A stretch of 39,650 nucleotides of DNA from Acidaminococcus sp. CAG:917 (GCA_000437555.1 FR901012.1:1-39650); one strand, 5' to 3'; positions 1-8,135 are shown, counted from the first letter of the stretch. Notes: generated by a model from the letters alone, not told the origin. Program-made: numbers and translations.

Positions 1-15
1 CGGCGTTTTGCCGCG

Positions 16-102
16 TGGTGCCGAGAATCGGACTTGAACCGATACGATATTGCTACCGAGGGATTTTAAGTCCCTTGCGTCTGCCTGTTCCGCCATCCCG
101 GC
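16..102 (-). tRNA. tRNA-Leu (anticodon UAA)
   Basis: The reverse strand folds as a class II tRNA. The acceptor stem GCCGGGA pairs with TCTCGGC, the anticodon loop CTTAAAA carries UAA, and there is a long variable arm, a TTC-type T loop and an encoded 3' CCA. The 87-nt length fits leucine. It lies downstream of tRNA-Cys with a hairpin between them. The 15 bases beyond its 3' end (CGGC/GCCG around AAAAC) may begin a terminator cut by the window edge. Confidence 0.96.
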
Positions 103-108
103 TTAATT

Positions 109-131
109 AAAAAGACGCATAGCGTCTTTTT
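109..131. terminator. Hairpin terminator between the two tRNA genes
   Basis: AAAGACGC and GCGTCTTT pair around an ATA loop, with A runs on one side and T runs on the other, so the structure could terminate in either direction. On the minus strand it follows tRNA-Cys and precedes tRNA-Leu, so it would reduce read-through into tRNA-Leu. It could also act as a processing spacer. Confidence 0.65.
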
Positions 132-137
132 TTGTTT

Positions 138-211
<74 letters not shown>

Positions 212-224
212 ATAAAGCTTTTAT

Positions 225-253
225 ATATTATCAAAAAAAGAGAGACAATGCAA
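225..253 (-). promoter_or_regulatory. Sigma-A promoter of tRNA-Cys
   Basis: On the minus strand, TTGCAT, a 17-nt spacer and TAATAT predict a start at about 218, only 7 nt before the mature tRNA. An 8-bp inverted repeat (TATCAAAA/TTTTGATA) surrounds the promoter in the ispA-tRNA spacer. Confidence 0.6.
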
Positions 254-271
254 CTGTTTTGATAAACTTTT

Positions 272-1075
272 TTATTTCTTACGACTGAGCAACATATCGG
301 CAAATTTTTCAAGCCGGTCGCCCGTCGGTTTATTCGCCACCGCAGCTTTTGCCTTATCGGTAAATTTTGAAAGCATATTTTGCGCTTCCTCGCGGCTTGA
401 GAATTTAAGCACGCTTTGCTCTTCCTCTTTCTCTTCTAAGAGGTCGTCGGCAATCTGAAACGCCACGCCGAGATTAAGGGCATAACGCGAAAGAGAATCG
501 GTATCTTTACCGTTTACAATATATGCGCCGCCCACGAAAGACGCCATAAAAAGACGAGAGGTTTTTAAAATATCCATATTTAGCAAATCGGCAAGCGATT
601 TTGAACCTTGCATATCCAAAGTCTGCCCCAAAATCATACCGCCTTCGCCGGCGCACTGTCCCAAAAGCGAATAAGCTTTATCCTGTCCCTTGCCGTATCC
701 TCTTGAGAGCGCAAAAGTCAAAAGAGCGTCGCCCGCCAAAAGAGCCGTCCATTCTCCGAATTTTTTATGGGCGGTAGGCTGTCCCCTTCTTAAATCGTCG
801 TTATCCATACAAGGCAAATCGTCGTGAATCAGCGAATAGGTATGCAGACACTCTACAGACACGCCATAGTCAATAACCTTTTCAAACTGTCCGTCCGTCA
901 AATCTTCGCCAAGCGAAAAGCATGCCCCGAGATACGCCGCATAAGGGCGGAGCCTCTTGCCTCCCGTGAAAAGCGAATACGCCGCCGCGTCGTATACGAC
1001 GGACGGTTTAAACGCCGACACGGCTTTATTTAAAGCCTCGTCTAAACGAGGAATAAACTCTTCTAAACTAATCAA
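272..1075 (-). CDS. ispA: Polyprenyl (farnesyl/geranyl) diphosphate synthase, shortened
   Basis: This trans-isoprenyl diphosphate synthase condenses IPP with allylic diphosphates to supply farnesyl-PP for undecaprenyl and quinone synthesis. GGKRLRP is at residues 38-44 and the first Asp-rich motif DDLPCMDNDD at 85-94, followed by RRGQPTAH; a GQTLDMQG segment is also present. The second Asp-rich motif is degenerate (DDLLE, 210-214). The usual segment of about 15 residues after it, which carries a conserved Lys/Asp region, is absent, giving 267 aa against about 290-300. The TTG start at 1075 overlaps the xseB stop by 8 nt and has GAGGA upstream. Xse-ispA order is standard; dxs, the usual next gene, is replaced by tRNAs. 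Confidence 0.9.
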   Translation of the reverse strand: MISLEEFIPRLDEALNKAVSAFKPSVVYDAAAYSLFTGGKRLRPYAAYLGACFSLGEDLTDGQFEKVIDYGVSVECLHTYSLIHDDLPCMDNDDLRRGQPTAHKKFGEWTALLAGDALLTFALSRGYGKGQDKAYSLLGQCAGEGGMILGQTLDMQGSKSLADLLNMDILKTSRLFMASFVGGAYIVNGKDTDSLSRYALNLGVAFQIADDLLEEKEEEQSVLKFSSREEAQNMLSKFTDKAKAAVANKPTGDRLEKFADMLLSRKK

Positions 1076-1274
1076 TTTGCAATTCCTCGGTAAGATTTTT
1101 CATCTCGTCGGTAAGCTCGGAAATTTTTCCTTTTTGCTCTTTTAGTTCCCTTATGCAAGCCTTACTAAGTTCAATACCCTTTTTGAAAAGTTCGATAGCT
1201 TCGTCGAGTTTGGTATCTCCCTCGAGTTTAGAATTGATATTTTCAAGTTCGGACAAAGTTTTTTCAAAATCCAT
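1068..1274 (-). CDS. xseB: Exodeoxyribonuclease VII small subunit
   Basis: A 68-residue, helical, charged protein with the XseB pattern: FEKTLSELENI near the N-terminus, then LDEAIELFKKGIEL. It partners XseA in the cytoplasmic ExoVII complex, which degrades single-stranded DNA in both directions. Its ATG has GGAG about 7 nt upstream and lies 3 nt after xseA; its end overlaps ispA, so the three genes are translationally linked. Confidence 0.95.
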   Translation of the reverse strand: MDFEKTLSELENINSKLEGDTKLDEAIELFKKGIELSKACIRELKEQKGKISELTDEMKNLTEELQID

Positions 1275-1277
1275 AAT

Positions 1278-2525
1278 TTACTCCTTCATCAAATCCACTT
1301 TTGTAACCTGCGCTTCAAAACTTCCGTCGCTGCCAACAGCCTTTACGCTGTCGCCTTGCTTTATATTTTTGACGGAATTGAGTTCTGTGCCGTTCATACT
1401 CACTTTGAAATAGCCTCTGCCAAGCACCTTAAGAGGGCTTAAACTGTCGAGCTTCGATATCGCTCTGCCCGATCTTTCCTCTGCCGACTGAGCCGAAGCG
1501 GAAAGACAGCCGAGCATTTTCAAATTTGTTTCTTTAACCTTTATTATCTTTTGATTTAAAGTCCTCTTGACGTTTTGCGAAAGGCGTGTAAACGAAGACA
1601 CGAGTTTCGCTTGCTTTGCGGCATAGAACGTTTCTCCCGACCTCGAGAACTTTGCCTGACAAAGTTCAAACGCTCTCATCTTGTTTGAAAACTTTCTTGC
1701 AACCGCACGGGAGGAATATTCCAAAAGAGAGTAGATATTGTCTAAAAGTTCATAGTAGTTAAACGCCACAAGTTCTGCCGCAGCGGTCGGAGTGGCTGCA
1801 CGTTTGTCCGCAACAAAGTCGACAAGCGAAAAATCCGTTTCGTGTCCCACCGCCGACACTATCGGCGTAACAGCGTCGTAAACCGCCCTTGCCAACGTTT
1901 CGTCATAAAAAGGAGCGAGGTCCTCGAGAGAGCCGCCGCCTCGGGCAATAACTATGACGTCGTATCCGAGCCTGTCGCAGTTTTTTAAAGCTTTTGCAAT
2001 CTGCTCTCCCGCTCCGTCGCCCTGCACTCTGACGTCCTTTACGACAATGTTTATATAAGGATTTTTATTTCGTATCGTCGTTTTAATATCTCTTATAACT
2101 GCGCCCGTCTTGCTTGTTAAAATAAGCACGTTTTTGTTATACTTACCGATAGGTTTTTTATGCTCTATATTAAACAATCCCTCTGCGTCAAGCTTTTTTT
2201 TAAGTTCTTCGAACTTAAGCGCCAGAAGTCCGTCGCCGTAAGGTTTAATTTCGTCCGCAACAAGATTGACAGAGCCTCTTTTCGTCCAGAAATTCAGACC
2301 GCCGCAAATGACAACCTGTTCGCCGTCTTTGGGCTGATATTTTTTAGCGCAGTAAAAACTTGCACAGCTTAAGGCGGATTGCTCGTCTTTTATGGTGAAA
2401 TAAGCGTGCGGTCCGCTAATCTTATATCCCGAAACCTCGCCAACAACCTCAAGGGTTTTAAACTCACTGCCGTCGAGAGATTTTTTTATCGCGAGATTAA
2501 GTTCCGTTACGGAAATTAAAGACAT
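1278..2525 (-). CDS. xseA: Exodeoxyribonuclease VII large subunit
   Basis: The catalytic subunit of ExoVII, 415 aa, close to the family norm. An N-terminal OB-fold (about 1-100: EVSGYKISGPHAYFTIKDE) is followed by the exonuclease domain with IARGGGSLEDLAPF, VGHETDFSLVDFVADKRAATPTAAAE (split here at VGHETDF and ATPTAAAE as the key blocks), a long helical region and a C-terminal GRGYF segment. The ATG has AGGG about 6 nt upstream and begins 9 nt after folD. Confidence 0.96.
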   Translation of the reverse strand: MSLISVTELNLAIKKSLDGSEFKTLEVVGEVSGYKISGPHAYFTIKDEQSALSCASFYCAKKYQPKDGEQVVICGGLNFWTKRGSVNLVADEIKPYGDGLLALKFEELKKKLDAEGLFNIEHKKPIGKYNKNVLILTSKTGAVIRDIKTTIRNKNPYINIVVKDVRVQGDGAGEQIAKALKNCDRLGYDVIVIARGGGSLEDLAPFYDETLARAVYDAVTPIVSAVGHETDFSLVDFVADKRAATPTAAAELVAFNYYELLDNIYSLLEYSSRAVARKFSNKMRAFELCQAKFSRSGETFYAAKQAKLVSSFTRLSQNVKRTLNQKIIKVKETNLKMLGCLSASAQSAEERSGRAISKLDSLSPLKVLGRGYFKVSMNGTELNSVKNIKQGDSVKAVGSDGSFEAQVTKVDLMKE

Positions 2526-2534
2526 AATGTACCC

Positions 2535-3383
2535 TTATTTATTCAATCTGTTTTTTGCGGATTTTACCGTGTTTTCCATAAGCATGGCAATGGTCATCGG
2601 ACCGACGCCGCCGGGAACGGGAGTTATATATGAAGCGACTTCTTTTACGCTCTCAAAATCCACGTCGCCGAAAAGTCCCTCGCTCGTGCGGTTCATACCC
2701 ACGTCGATGACTATTGCGCCCTCTTTAACCATATCCGCTTTGACCATTCTGTCACGCCCTACGGCGGCAACCAAAATATCCGCCTGCTTTGTTATCTCGG
2801 CAAGATTTTTTGTTTTTGAATGACAAATCGTTACCGTTGCGTCCTCTGCCAAAAGCATAAGAGCCATGGGTTTGCCCACGATATTGCTTCGTCCTATGAC
2901 GACGGCGTTTTTACCTTTTATATCCACGCCTGTAGAATGTATAAGCTTCATACAACCTGACGGCGTGCATGCCTTAAAGCAATCTCTGCCAAGCGTCAAT
3001 GCGCCCACGTTGGCGGGCGAAAATCCGTCTACGTCTTTTAAATCGGATATGTGCTTTAAAACTTTTTCTTCGTTTAAGCCCTTAGGCAAAGGGAGCTGAA
3101 CTAAAATCCCGTCCACCGTCTTGTCGGAGTTTAAAGCCTCAATCGTTTCGATGAGCTGCTCTTCGGTAACGGAAGCGTCAAAAGTGAAAGAAAGCGACTT
3201 GATGCCCACTTCCTCGCACGACTTAATCTTGTTTTTTACGTAAATCTGACTTGCCGGATTGTCACCTGCGAGAATTACCGCAAGTGACGGGAAGATTCCC
3301 TTTTCCTTTAGAATCTCAACCTCTGCTTTAAGCTGAGATTTAACTTCAGATGCAATTTGTTTACCGTCAATAATTTTAGCCAT
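2535..3383 (-). CDS. folD: Bifunctional methylene-THF dehydrogenase / methenyl-THF cyclohydrolase
   Basis: FolD interconverts 5,10-methylene-THF, methenyl-THF and 10-formyl-THF using NADP. At 282 aa it is full length. Visible motifs are YVKNK (catalytic Lys region), DGILVQLPLP, GRSNIVGKP in the Rossmann fold, and the C-terminal PGGVGPMTIAML. The ATG overlaps the nusB stop by 8 nt with GAGGG upstream. fhs at 27857-29503 makes 10-formyl-THF from formate, so two interlocking steps of C1 metabolism lie in this window. Confidence 0.97.
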   Translation of the reverse strand: MAKIIDGKQIASEVKSQLKAEVEILKEKGIFPSLAVILAGDNPASQIYVKNKIKSCEEVGIKSLSFTFDASVTEEQLIETIEALNSDKTVDGILVQLPLPKGLNEEKVLKHISDLKDVDGFSPANVGALTLGRDCFKACTPSGCMKLIHSTGVDIKGKNAVVIGRSNIVGKPMALMLLAEDATVTICHSKTKNLAEITKQADILVAAVGRDRMVKADMVKEGAIVIDVGMNRTSEGLFGDVDFESVKEVASYITPVPGGVGPMTIAMLMENTVKSAKNRLNK

Positions 3384-3780
3384 TTTGTCCCTCGCTTATA
3401 ACGCCCTTTAAAACACCGTTGACAAACTTGCCCGATTTTTCCTCGCCGTATTTTTTTGCGAGTTCAACCGCTTCGTTAATGACGACGGCAAAAGGCGTAT
3501 CCGTGTATTTAAGTTCATAACAAGCGACCATCAACACGATGAAATCGGAACGGTAAATTCTGTCGATACTATAACCGCTTATGTTTTTTTCGATAAGCGA
3601 CTTGAGTTCGTCATAAAAATTTATCACGCCTTTATAGGTAGACTCGACAAAATTTTTGTCGTCATCGGTCATGGTTGCGTCCATGGTCATAAGCTCCAAC
3701 GTATCCGAGTTAAACTCACGGTTGAAGCTGTATTCAAATGCCAATTTAAAAACTGTTTCTCTTGCTGTTCTTCTGCTCAT
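3376..3780 (-). CDS. nusB: Transcription antitermination protein NusB
   Basis: A 134-residue all-helical NusB protein that acts with NusE (S10) in antitermination of rRNA transcripts. It starts MSRRTARETVFKLAFEYSF and contains the family's YRSDFIVLMVACYEL and VINEAVELAKKYG regions. No Shine-Dalgarno precedes the ATG. A TATTAT ends 7 nt upstream and two terminator-like hairpins precede it, so nusB may start its own, possibly leaderless, transcript leading into folD-xseA-xseB-ispA. Confidence 0.95.
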   Translation of the reverse strand: MSRRTARETVFKLAFEYSFNREFNSDTLELMTMDATMTDDDKNFVESTYKGVINFYDELKSLIEKNISGYSIDRIYRSDFIVLMVACYELKYTDTPFAVVINEAVELAKKYGEEKSGKFVNGVLKGVISEGQNG

Positions 3781-3800
3781 AGTATTGATAATAAAACAAA

Positions 3801-3858
3801 CGGCAAAATGCCGCCCGAAAATAAAATATTTCCGTCTTAGTTGTTAGGCGGAAATATT
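3801..3858 (-). terminator. Paired intrinsic terminator/attenuator after asp23
   Basis: Read on the minus strand, a 10-bp stem (AATATTTCCG/CGGAAATATT, positions 3849-3858 with 3825-3834) whose loop contains the asp23 stop codon is followed by TTTTATTTTC. A second hairpin (CGGCA-TTT-TGCCG, 3801-3813) follows, with TTTGTTTTATT after it. Together they should uncouple nusB-folD-xse-ispA from upstream transcription, or attenuate it. Confidence 0.6.
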
Positions 3859-4169
3859 ACGCTTACTACCTGCACGTTGATACTTGTTACCGTATATCTC
3901 GTTGTCGCTTCAACCGCTTTTTTAGCGGCTTCCTGAACCATGGCAACGACGTCGGGAACGTTGTAGCCGAAATATATGTTTGCGAATATATCGATTGTCG
4001 CCTTGTCGTCGGGCATCAGATAGACGCTGACGCCCTGACCGCGAAAACTTCTTCCTTTAACGTTTTTGCTTTCGTCGATTACCTCGATGCCCTCTACGTT
4101 GTTTGCCGCCTCGGTAACGAGCGATTTAACGACGTCGGTATAAACTTCATAGTTATCAATTTTTGCCAC
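3837..4169 (-). CDS. Asp23/Gls24 family envelope stress-response protein
   Basis: A 110-residue Asp23/Gls24 (DUF322) protein. The fold is marked by YTDVVKSLVTEAANNVEGIEV near the N-terminus (key residues V, A, GI/EV), the central VYLMPDDKATIDIFANIYFG segment and VQEAAKKAVEATTRYTVTSINVQV (AVE and INVQV are typical). I chose the GTG start at 4169 because GGAGG lies 7 nt upstream; an upstream ATG at 4199 has no ribosome site. The position between spoIIIA and nusB is a common clostridial arrangement (the YqhY-type paralogue, linked to fatty-acid synthesis control in Bacillus). Its exact role here is not known. Confidence 0.88.
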   Translation of the reverse strand: MAKIDNYEVYTDVVKSLVTEAANNVEGIEVIDESKNVKGRSFRGQGVSVYLMPDDKATIDIFANIYFGYNVPDVVAMVQEAAKKAVEATTRYTVTSINVQVVSVIFPPNN

Positions 4170-4225
4170 CGTTATGCCTCCACGCTTTGAGTATAACACA
4201 TCGGAGCAAAAAACTCAATCAATTT

Positions 4226-4720
4226 TTACGAATAAGGAATTACGTTGACTTCTTTTTCATTATAGCTTGTTTCGCCGATGACAAGGTCTACAATCTTTGC
4301 CACGTCGTTTGGGGCAAGCTCGTTTGCCACAACAACTACATTGGCAGTCGTTCCGCCGAGAGTTACAATTGCGTCCTCAAAGCCCTGTCCTTTGATTAAG
4401 CCTTCGATATAAAGTTCTTTGTCCATTCTTTCGACCAGCTCAAGCTTCATTTCCTCAGCCGCCTGTTTCGCCGTTTCGGAAGTGTCTGACGATGCGATTA
4501 TCGCTTCAAGCTCTAACAGCTCTTCTTGCCTTAGCGCCGTTCTGTCCGAGCGGTATGCGTTAAAAAACGTCTGCGTGCTAGGCTCCGTGCTCGTCGTTGT
4601 AGACGTTGAGCCGATAGCGTCTGTGCTGAGTGCCCAATTTAACACTCCGGTTGCCACAAGAAGAATTACCATGATGGAAAGCACCAAAATCTTTTTCTTG
4701 TTTTTCTTTAAAAATTCCAT
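4226..4720 (-). CDS. spoIIIAH: Stage III sporulation protein AH
   Basis: SpoIIIAH is the mother-cell protein whose extracellular YscJ/FliF-like ring domain binds forespore SpoIIQ across the septum. The 164-aa protein has an N-terminal basic segment and one membrane helix (about 10-30), a low-complexity Thr/Ser stretch, then the ring-building motif region, ending with GFEDAIVTLGG and VVVVANELAPNDVAKIVDLV. GGGAGG lies 4 nt before the ATG. It is the last gene of the spoIIIA operon. Confidence 0.93.
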   Translation of the reverse strand: MEFLKKNKKKILVLSIMVILLVATGVLNWALSTDAIGSTSTTTSTEPSTQTFFNAYRSDRTALRQEELLELEAIIASSDTSETAKQAAEEMKLELVERMDKELYIEGLIKGQGFEDAIVTLGGTTANVVVVANELAPNDVAKIVDLVIGETSYNEKEVNVIPYS

Positions 4721-4740
4721 AAAACCTCCCTTGATTCCCG

Positions 4741-5160
4741 TTAAACTTTATTGCTTGCGTAAACGGATACGATATCCGCTTCAACGTTTAAAGCCACCTT
4801 TGTTGCTTCTAAAAGCCTCAGTCTTACGGCGATATCCTTTGCCCCGCTTGCCACAACCAACACGCCGTTTATTTCGTCTCCCGAGTGAGTTATCATTACG
4901 CTGACCTCGCCTGCCCCCTCAATATCGGAAAGAATTTCCGCAAGGCGAGCCTCTTTGCTGCTTGCCACCGTTTCGGTGCTCACCGCAATCGAATCGGCGT
5001 TATCTTCTTTTGTGAGCCCGTTATATAGCAAAAGTGCGATAGCGATTATAAACAGACAGAGGATAAACTCGATGTTTTTTATTTTTTTCAATTTGGCAAT
5101 CCACGGTGCGATTTTCGCTTTTATGCCCTTGGACGTCTTTTTGACCACCTCAACTTCCAT
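4741..5160 (-). CDS. spoIIIAG: Stage III sporulation protein AG
   Basis: SpoIIIAG forms a large ring resembling a type III secretion ring in the mother-cell membrane. The 139-aa protein has one membrane helix (about 30-48), a short linker, and the C-terminal ring-building region with LAEILSDIEGAGEVSVMIT and ADIVSVYASNKV. It is shorter than the roughly 200 aa usual in Bacillus, the missing part being in the linker and ring insertion. It overlaps spoIIIAF by 11 nt and has GAGG upstream. Confidence 0.92.
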   Translation of the reverse strand: MEVEVVKKTSKGIKAKIAPWIAKLKKIKNIEFILCLFIIAIALLLYNGLTKEDNADSIAVSTETVASSKEARLAEILSDIEGAGEVSVMITHSGDEINGVLVVASGAKDIAVRLRLLEATKVALNVEADIVSVYASNKV

Positions 5161-5608
5161 CGCTCACCTCGACGCTGACGCTGCCCGAATCTATACCCAA
5201 AAAATCAGTGACAGTGTCTTTTACTTTCTGCTTAAGTATATTCATTTCATTCTCGCTAAGAACTTGATTTTGAATAATTACCTCAACTTTTTTCTTGCCG
5301 TTATCGTTTTCGATTTTAACGTCGGCGGTTATGTCGTCGTCTGAAAGCATGGTCTCAAGCTGAGTTTCGCGGTATCTGTCGGACGTGCTCTCGAGATTGT
5401 CTAACATATCCGAATCAATCGTTATGTTTCCCTTTGTCAAATCGAATTCGCCCACGGCGATAGAGGCAAGCGGAGTGATGATGACAAATATCACTATTAT
5501 CGACACAATGCCTTTGACGTATTTTTTCATTTGACCGTCCGGCATTATAATATCTAAAAGCACGGTAAGACAAATCACCGCCGTGACAGATAAAACCCAG
5601 CCGCTCAT
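5150..5608 (-). CDS. spoIIIAF: Stage III sporulation protein AF
   Basis: A 152-aa protein with two N-terminal membrane helices (about 5-22 and 32-50, separated by a PDGQMKKYVKGI loop) and a soluble C-terminal domain ending in a ring-like VKDTVTDFLGIDSGSVSVEV segment. SpoIIIAF is a component of the SpoIIIA-SpoIIQ channel. It has GGGGG upstream of the ATG, overlaps spoIIIAE by 4 nt and spoIIIAG by 11 nt. Confidence 0.9.
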   Translation of the reverse strand: MSGWVLSVTAVICLTVLLDIIMPDGQMKKYVKGIVSIIVIFVIITPLASIAVGEFDLTKGNITIDSDMLDNLESTSDRYRETQLETMLSDDDITADVKIENDNGKKKVEVIIQNQVLSENEMNILKQKVKDTVTDFLGIDSGSVSVEVSDGS

Positions 5609-6819
5609 ATTACCCCCATATTACAAGACGTTATTACAAGCATAATCAACACCAAAAACATAAAAGTTACGCCTATTATCGCCGTAACTAACAACATTGA
5701 GTTTTTCGACAGCTGCGACAGCATATTTGCTATCCTCTTTTCGCCGATGGGCTCTATTACCGCAGAACAAAATTTCAGACACAGCACGAATATCAAAACT
5801 TTTACGAGCGGAAACAAAATGGTGGCAAGCAGCAGCAGCATTCCGACGTATCCTATCGAATTTTTGAGCAACACAACGCCTGCCACCGCAAGGTCGAATC
5901 CCTCTGAAACGTATCCGCCCAGGATAGGAACGTAGCTTGACACCATATATTTAGAGGCGTTAAAGCTTATCGAATCAAAAGCTGAAGTCGTTATGCCCTG
6001 AAAGGTGATAAAAGTAACGAAAAGCGAAAACACGCCACCCAAGACAAAAGTGCCGAACGTCTTAAAACCGCCTGAGAGTTTATCCAGACTCACCTGACTT
6101 GAAAGATTTCCGACAATAGACAGCACCGTAGTGGATAAAAACACGGGCAGAATGAGCGAATTAATAAGAGCGATTATTCCGCTTGACATTATCGCCATCA
6201 TCGGCTGCAGAGTGGCTACGGTGGCGTGACCGCCAAGCCCACTCACTATCGTAAGCAACGGAGGAAACAAAAAAGCGGAAATTTTGCCGAGATTGCCCAG
6301 AAGCGTCACGCACATAGTGGCAATATTGCCTATTATCACAAGCAAAATTGTGGATATTGCCGCGAACGTGACAAACCTTACCACCTCTTCCGTTTCCTTC
6401 TTTTTAAATCCCGATACCGCCTGCGTAAGTATGGCGGTGAATACCGATATCGTAACTATTGCCAAAAAAGACGGTAAAAACGAAAAAAAATAGTTTAATG
6501 CGGCGCTTGAAAAAGCGGAATAAAACCCCGAGAAAAAGTCATCGCTTTCGCCGCTTAAAAGTTTTTCCACAAGCTCTTTTACCGACGTAAAATTGAGAGC
6601 GTCCTGCTGTTCTTTATCCAAAGAATTTATATAATCGTCAAAGGAAGAAAAATCTACGTCGTCCGCTCTGTCGGCAAAATCGGCATAGGCGACGGCAGGC
6701 GCAAGACACATCGTCAAGACGGCGACACACATGGCAAGGGAAAATATAATCACTTTCTTTTGAATATTGTTTAATTTTTTAAACGACATAGCCGCCTTCG
6801 ATTTCAAAACAAAATGCAT
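5605..6819 (-). CDS. spoIIIAE: Stage III sporulation protein AE
   Basis: The large polytopic membrane protein of the channel, 404 aa. An N-terminal signal-like helix (about 25-47, ending AVAYAD) is followed by an extracellular acidic segment and about eight hydrophobic helices. The FLFPPLLTIVSGLGG and SSYVPILGGYVSEGFDLAVAG regions (key P, G residues) are family hallmarks. The ATG has a G-rich site close upstream; a start at residue 11 is possible. Unusually, 250 nt separate it from spoIIIAD. Confidence 0.93.
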   Translation of the reverse strand: MHFVLKSKAAMSFKKLNNIQKKVIIFSLAMCVAVLTMCLAPAVAYADFADRADDVDFSSFDDYINSLDKEQQDALNFTSVKELVEKLLSGESDDFFSGFYSAFSSAALNYFFSFLPSFLAIVTISVFTAILTQAVSGFKKKETEEVVRFVTFAAISTILLVIIGNIATMCVTLLGNLGKISAFLFPPLLTIVSGLGGHATVATLQPMMAIMSSGIIALINSLILPVFLSTTVLSIVGNLSSQVSLDKLSGGFKTFGTFVLGGVFSLFVTFITFQGITTSAFDSISFNASKYMVSSYVPILGGYVSEGFDLAVAGVVLLKNSIGYVGMLLLLATILFPLVKVLIFVLCLKFCSAVIEPIGEKRIANMLSQLSKNSMLLVTAIIGVTFMFLVLIMLVITSCNMGVI

Positions 6820-7069
6820 ATCTTCCCCGCCCCGTCCGTGCTTTAAACACGACCGCTTCCGCTTTTACTTGCCGCTTTAAACAATCACTAATTGCCGAAG
6901 GAATGTGGCTCTTGCCTTTTTAATCTGACAAACAGCTAATCCGATACGGCAAACTTTGCTCTTTTAACTCTGTTCCCTCGCTTTTTTTGCTTTTAACGCC
7001 TATATATCTGCGTTCCAACCCTTTTCCCGTCCGAGTTGCAGACATTTTATTGTTAAGGTTTTCTATTTG
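6820..7069 (-). other. Non-coding spacer inside the spoIIIA operon
   Basis: These 250 nt separate spoIIIAD from spoIIIAE, whereas the neighbouring spoIIIA genes overlap or nearly touch. The longest minus-strand reading frame (ATG at 7045, 41 codons) has no ribosome site and looks random. No strong promoter or terminator is evident. Confidence 0.5.
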
Positions 7070-7459
7070 TCACCCTATCGATATTTTCGAAACAACGTCG
7101 ATAAGATTCGTTATTATTCCTATACTAAGCCCGAATATGACAAGTTTGCCGCCGAGCTGTATTTTCGAGCCGAGTGACGCACACCCTGCGTCCTCGCATA
7201 TCGAAGCGGAATATTCCGTCAGATATCCTATGCCTATGATTTTCAATACGAGCGTAAAAAGCGAATTGGGCAGTCCGCTTTTGTCGATAATGCCCTGAAA
7301 AGCGACAATGACCGAGCTGAGCGAATTGACGAGCACGATAAGCATAACGACTCCCGTAGCTATCGTGGCAAGCGTCGCAAACTCCGGCTTTGACGAGCGG
7401 AGCAACGACACGATTATGACGCCGAGTATGGCAATTCCGATAAGCTTTACTATACTCAC
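7070..7459 (-). CDS. spoIIIAD: Stage III sporulation protein AD
   Basis: A 129-aa membrane protein with about four helices, related to SpoIIIAC. It shows LLRSSKPEFATLATIATG near the N-terminus and TEYSASICEDAGCASLGSKI in the second half, both typical of SpoIIIAD. It resembles FliQ/FliR-like export components in topology. It starts at a GTG that overlaps the spoIIIAC stop (GTGA). Confidence 0.94.
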   Translation of the reverse strand: MSIVKLIGIAILGVIIVSLLRSSKPEFATLATIATGVVMLIVLVNSLSSVIVAFQGIIDKSGLPNSLFTLVLKIIGIGYLTEYSASICEDAGCASLGSKIQLGGKLVIFGLSIGIITNLIDVVSKISIG

Positions 7460-7650
7460 AAGGCAAATATCGATTTGACCGTATCAAACAGTCCGCCGAG
7501 CATATCGACGATTAAAAATATGACTATAATGAGTCCCGCGAGTGTGGCAAATGTGGCAATCTCGTCTTTATCGCTCTTTTTGAGGATAATTGCGACGATT
7601 GCCGTCAAAAGACCGATGCCTGCGATTTTTATCAAAATACTTATATTCAT
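7456..7650 (-). CDS. spoIIIAC: Stage III sporulation protein AC
   Basis: A 64-aa protein of two membrane helices joined by a short charged loop (KKSDKDEIATFATLAG), the standard SpoIIIAC size and pattern. GAGG lies about 6 nt before the ATG. It is 8 nt after spoIIIAB and overlaps spoIIIAD. Confidence 0.94.
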   Translation of the reverse strand: MNISILIKIAGIGLLTAIVAIILKKSDKDEIATFATLAGLIIVIFLIVDMLGGLFDTVKSIFAL

Positions 7651-7658
7651 TTCAACCT

Positions 7659-8135
7659 CTAAGACACAATCAGCATTATTGCGAACCCGAGCAAAACAAG
7701 CAGTTTAAAATACATAGAGCCTAATTTTTTCGCCTCCGTTTCGCTTTTTTCTTTGAGCTGTTTATAATTTTCAATCATTCTGTCCGTCATATTAAGGCTT
7801 TCCGCATAGGGCAGAGAACCGATTGAGTAAAGATATTTAGTCACTTCCTTTTTTTCGGATTCTTTAAAACAACCTATCTCGGGCACGAATTCGCTTGACG
7901 GATTTTCGGCATATTTCAGCATCGACTGTGCAACCGGCGATTTATTATTTTCAAAATGCGATTTAATGACGCTCGGAAGATTAGTTTTGAGATAGGATAT
8001 ATCCCCTTTTAATTTTACGGAAAAATCGTAAAGCGACGCAAACGCTTCCTTTCTCATTTTAAACCGCCTGTTTATCGACATTCCCACAAGCGTAAAAGCC
8101 ACGGCAATCAATCCTCCCGCCACAAGACTTATCAA
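7659..8135 (-). CDS. spoIIIAB: Stage III sporulation protein AB
   Basis: A 158-aa protein with an N-terminal membrane helix (about 3-20), a soluble helical domain and a C-terminal hydrophobic helix (about 141-157). It is a GspF-like factor of the channel. YSIGSLPYAESLNMTD (residue block about 106-121) and LGSMYFKLLVLLG are family features. The TTG start overlaps the spoIIIAA stop by 4 nt (TTGA), with AGAGG upstream. Confidence 0.9.
   Translation of the reverse strand: MISLVAGGLIAVAFTLVGMSINRRFKMRKEAFASLYDFSVKLKGDISYLKTNLPSVIKSHFENNKSPVAQSMLKYAENPSSEFVPEIGCFKESEKKEVTKYLYSIGSLPYAESLNMTDRMIENYKQLKEKSETEAKKLGSMYFKLLVLLGFAIMLIVS

Noticed and set aside
6920..7045. 41-codon reading frame on the minus strand in the spoIIIAD-spoIIIAE gap
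   Set aside because: No ribosome site, composition rich in Lys/Arg/Ser without any recognisable pattern, and length expected by chance.
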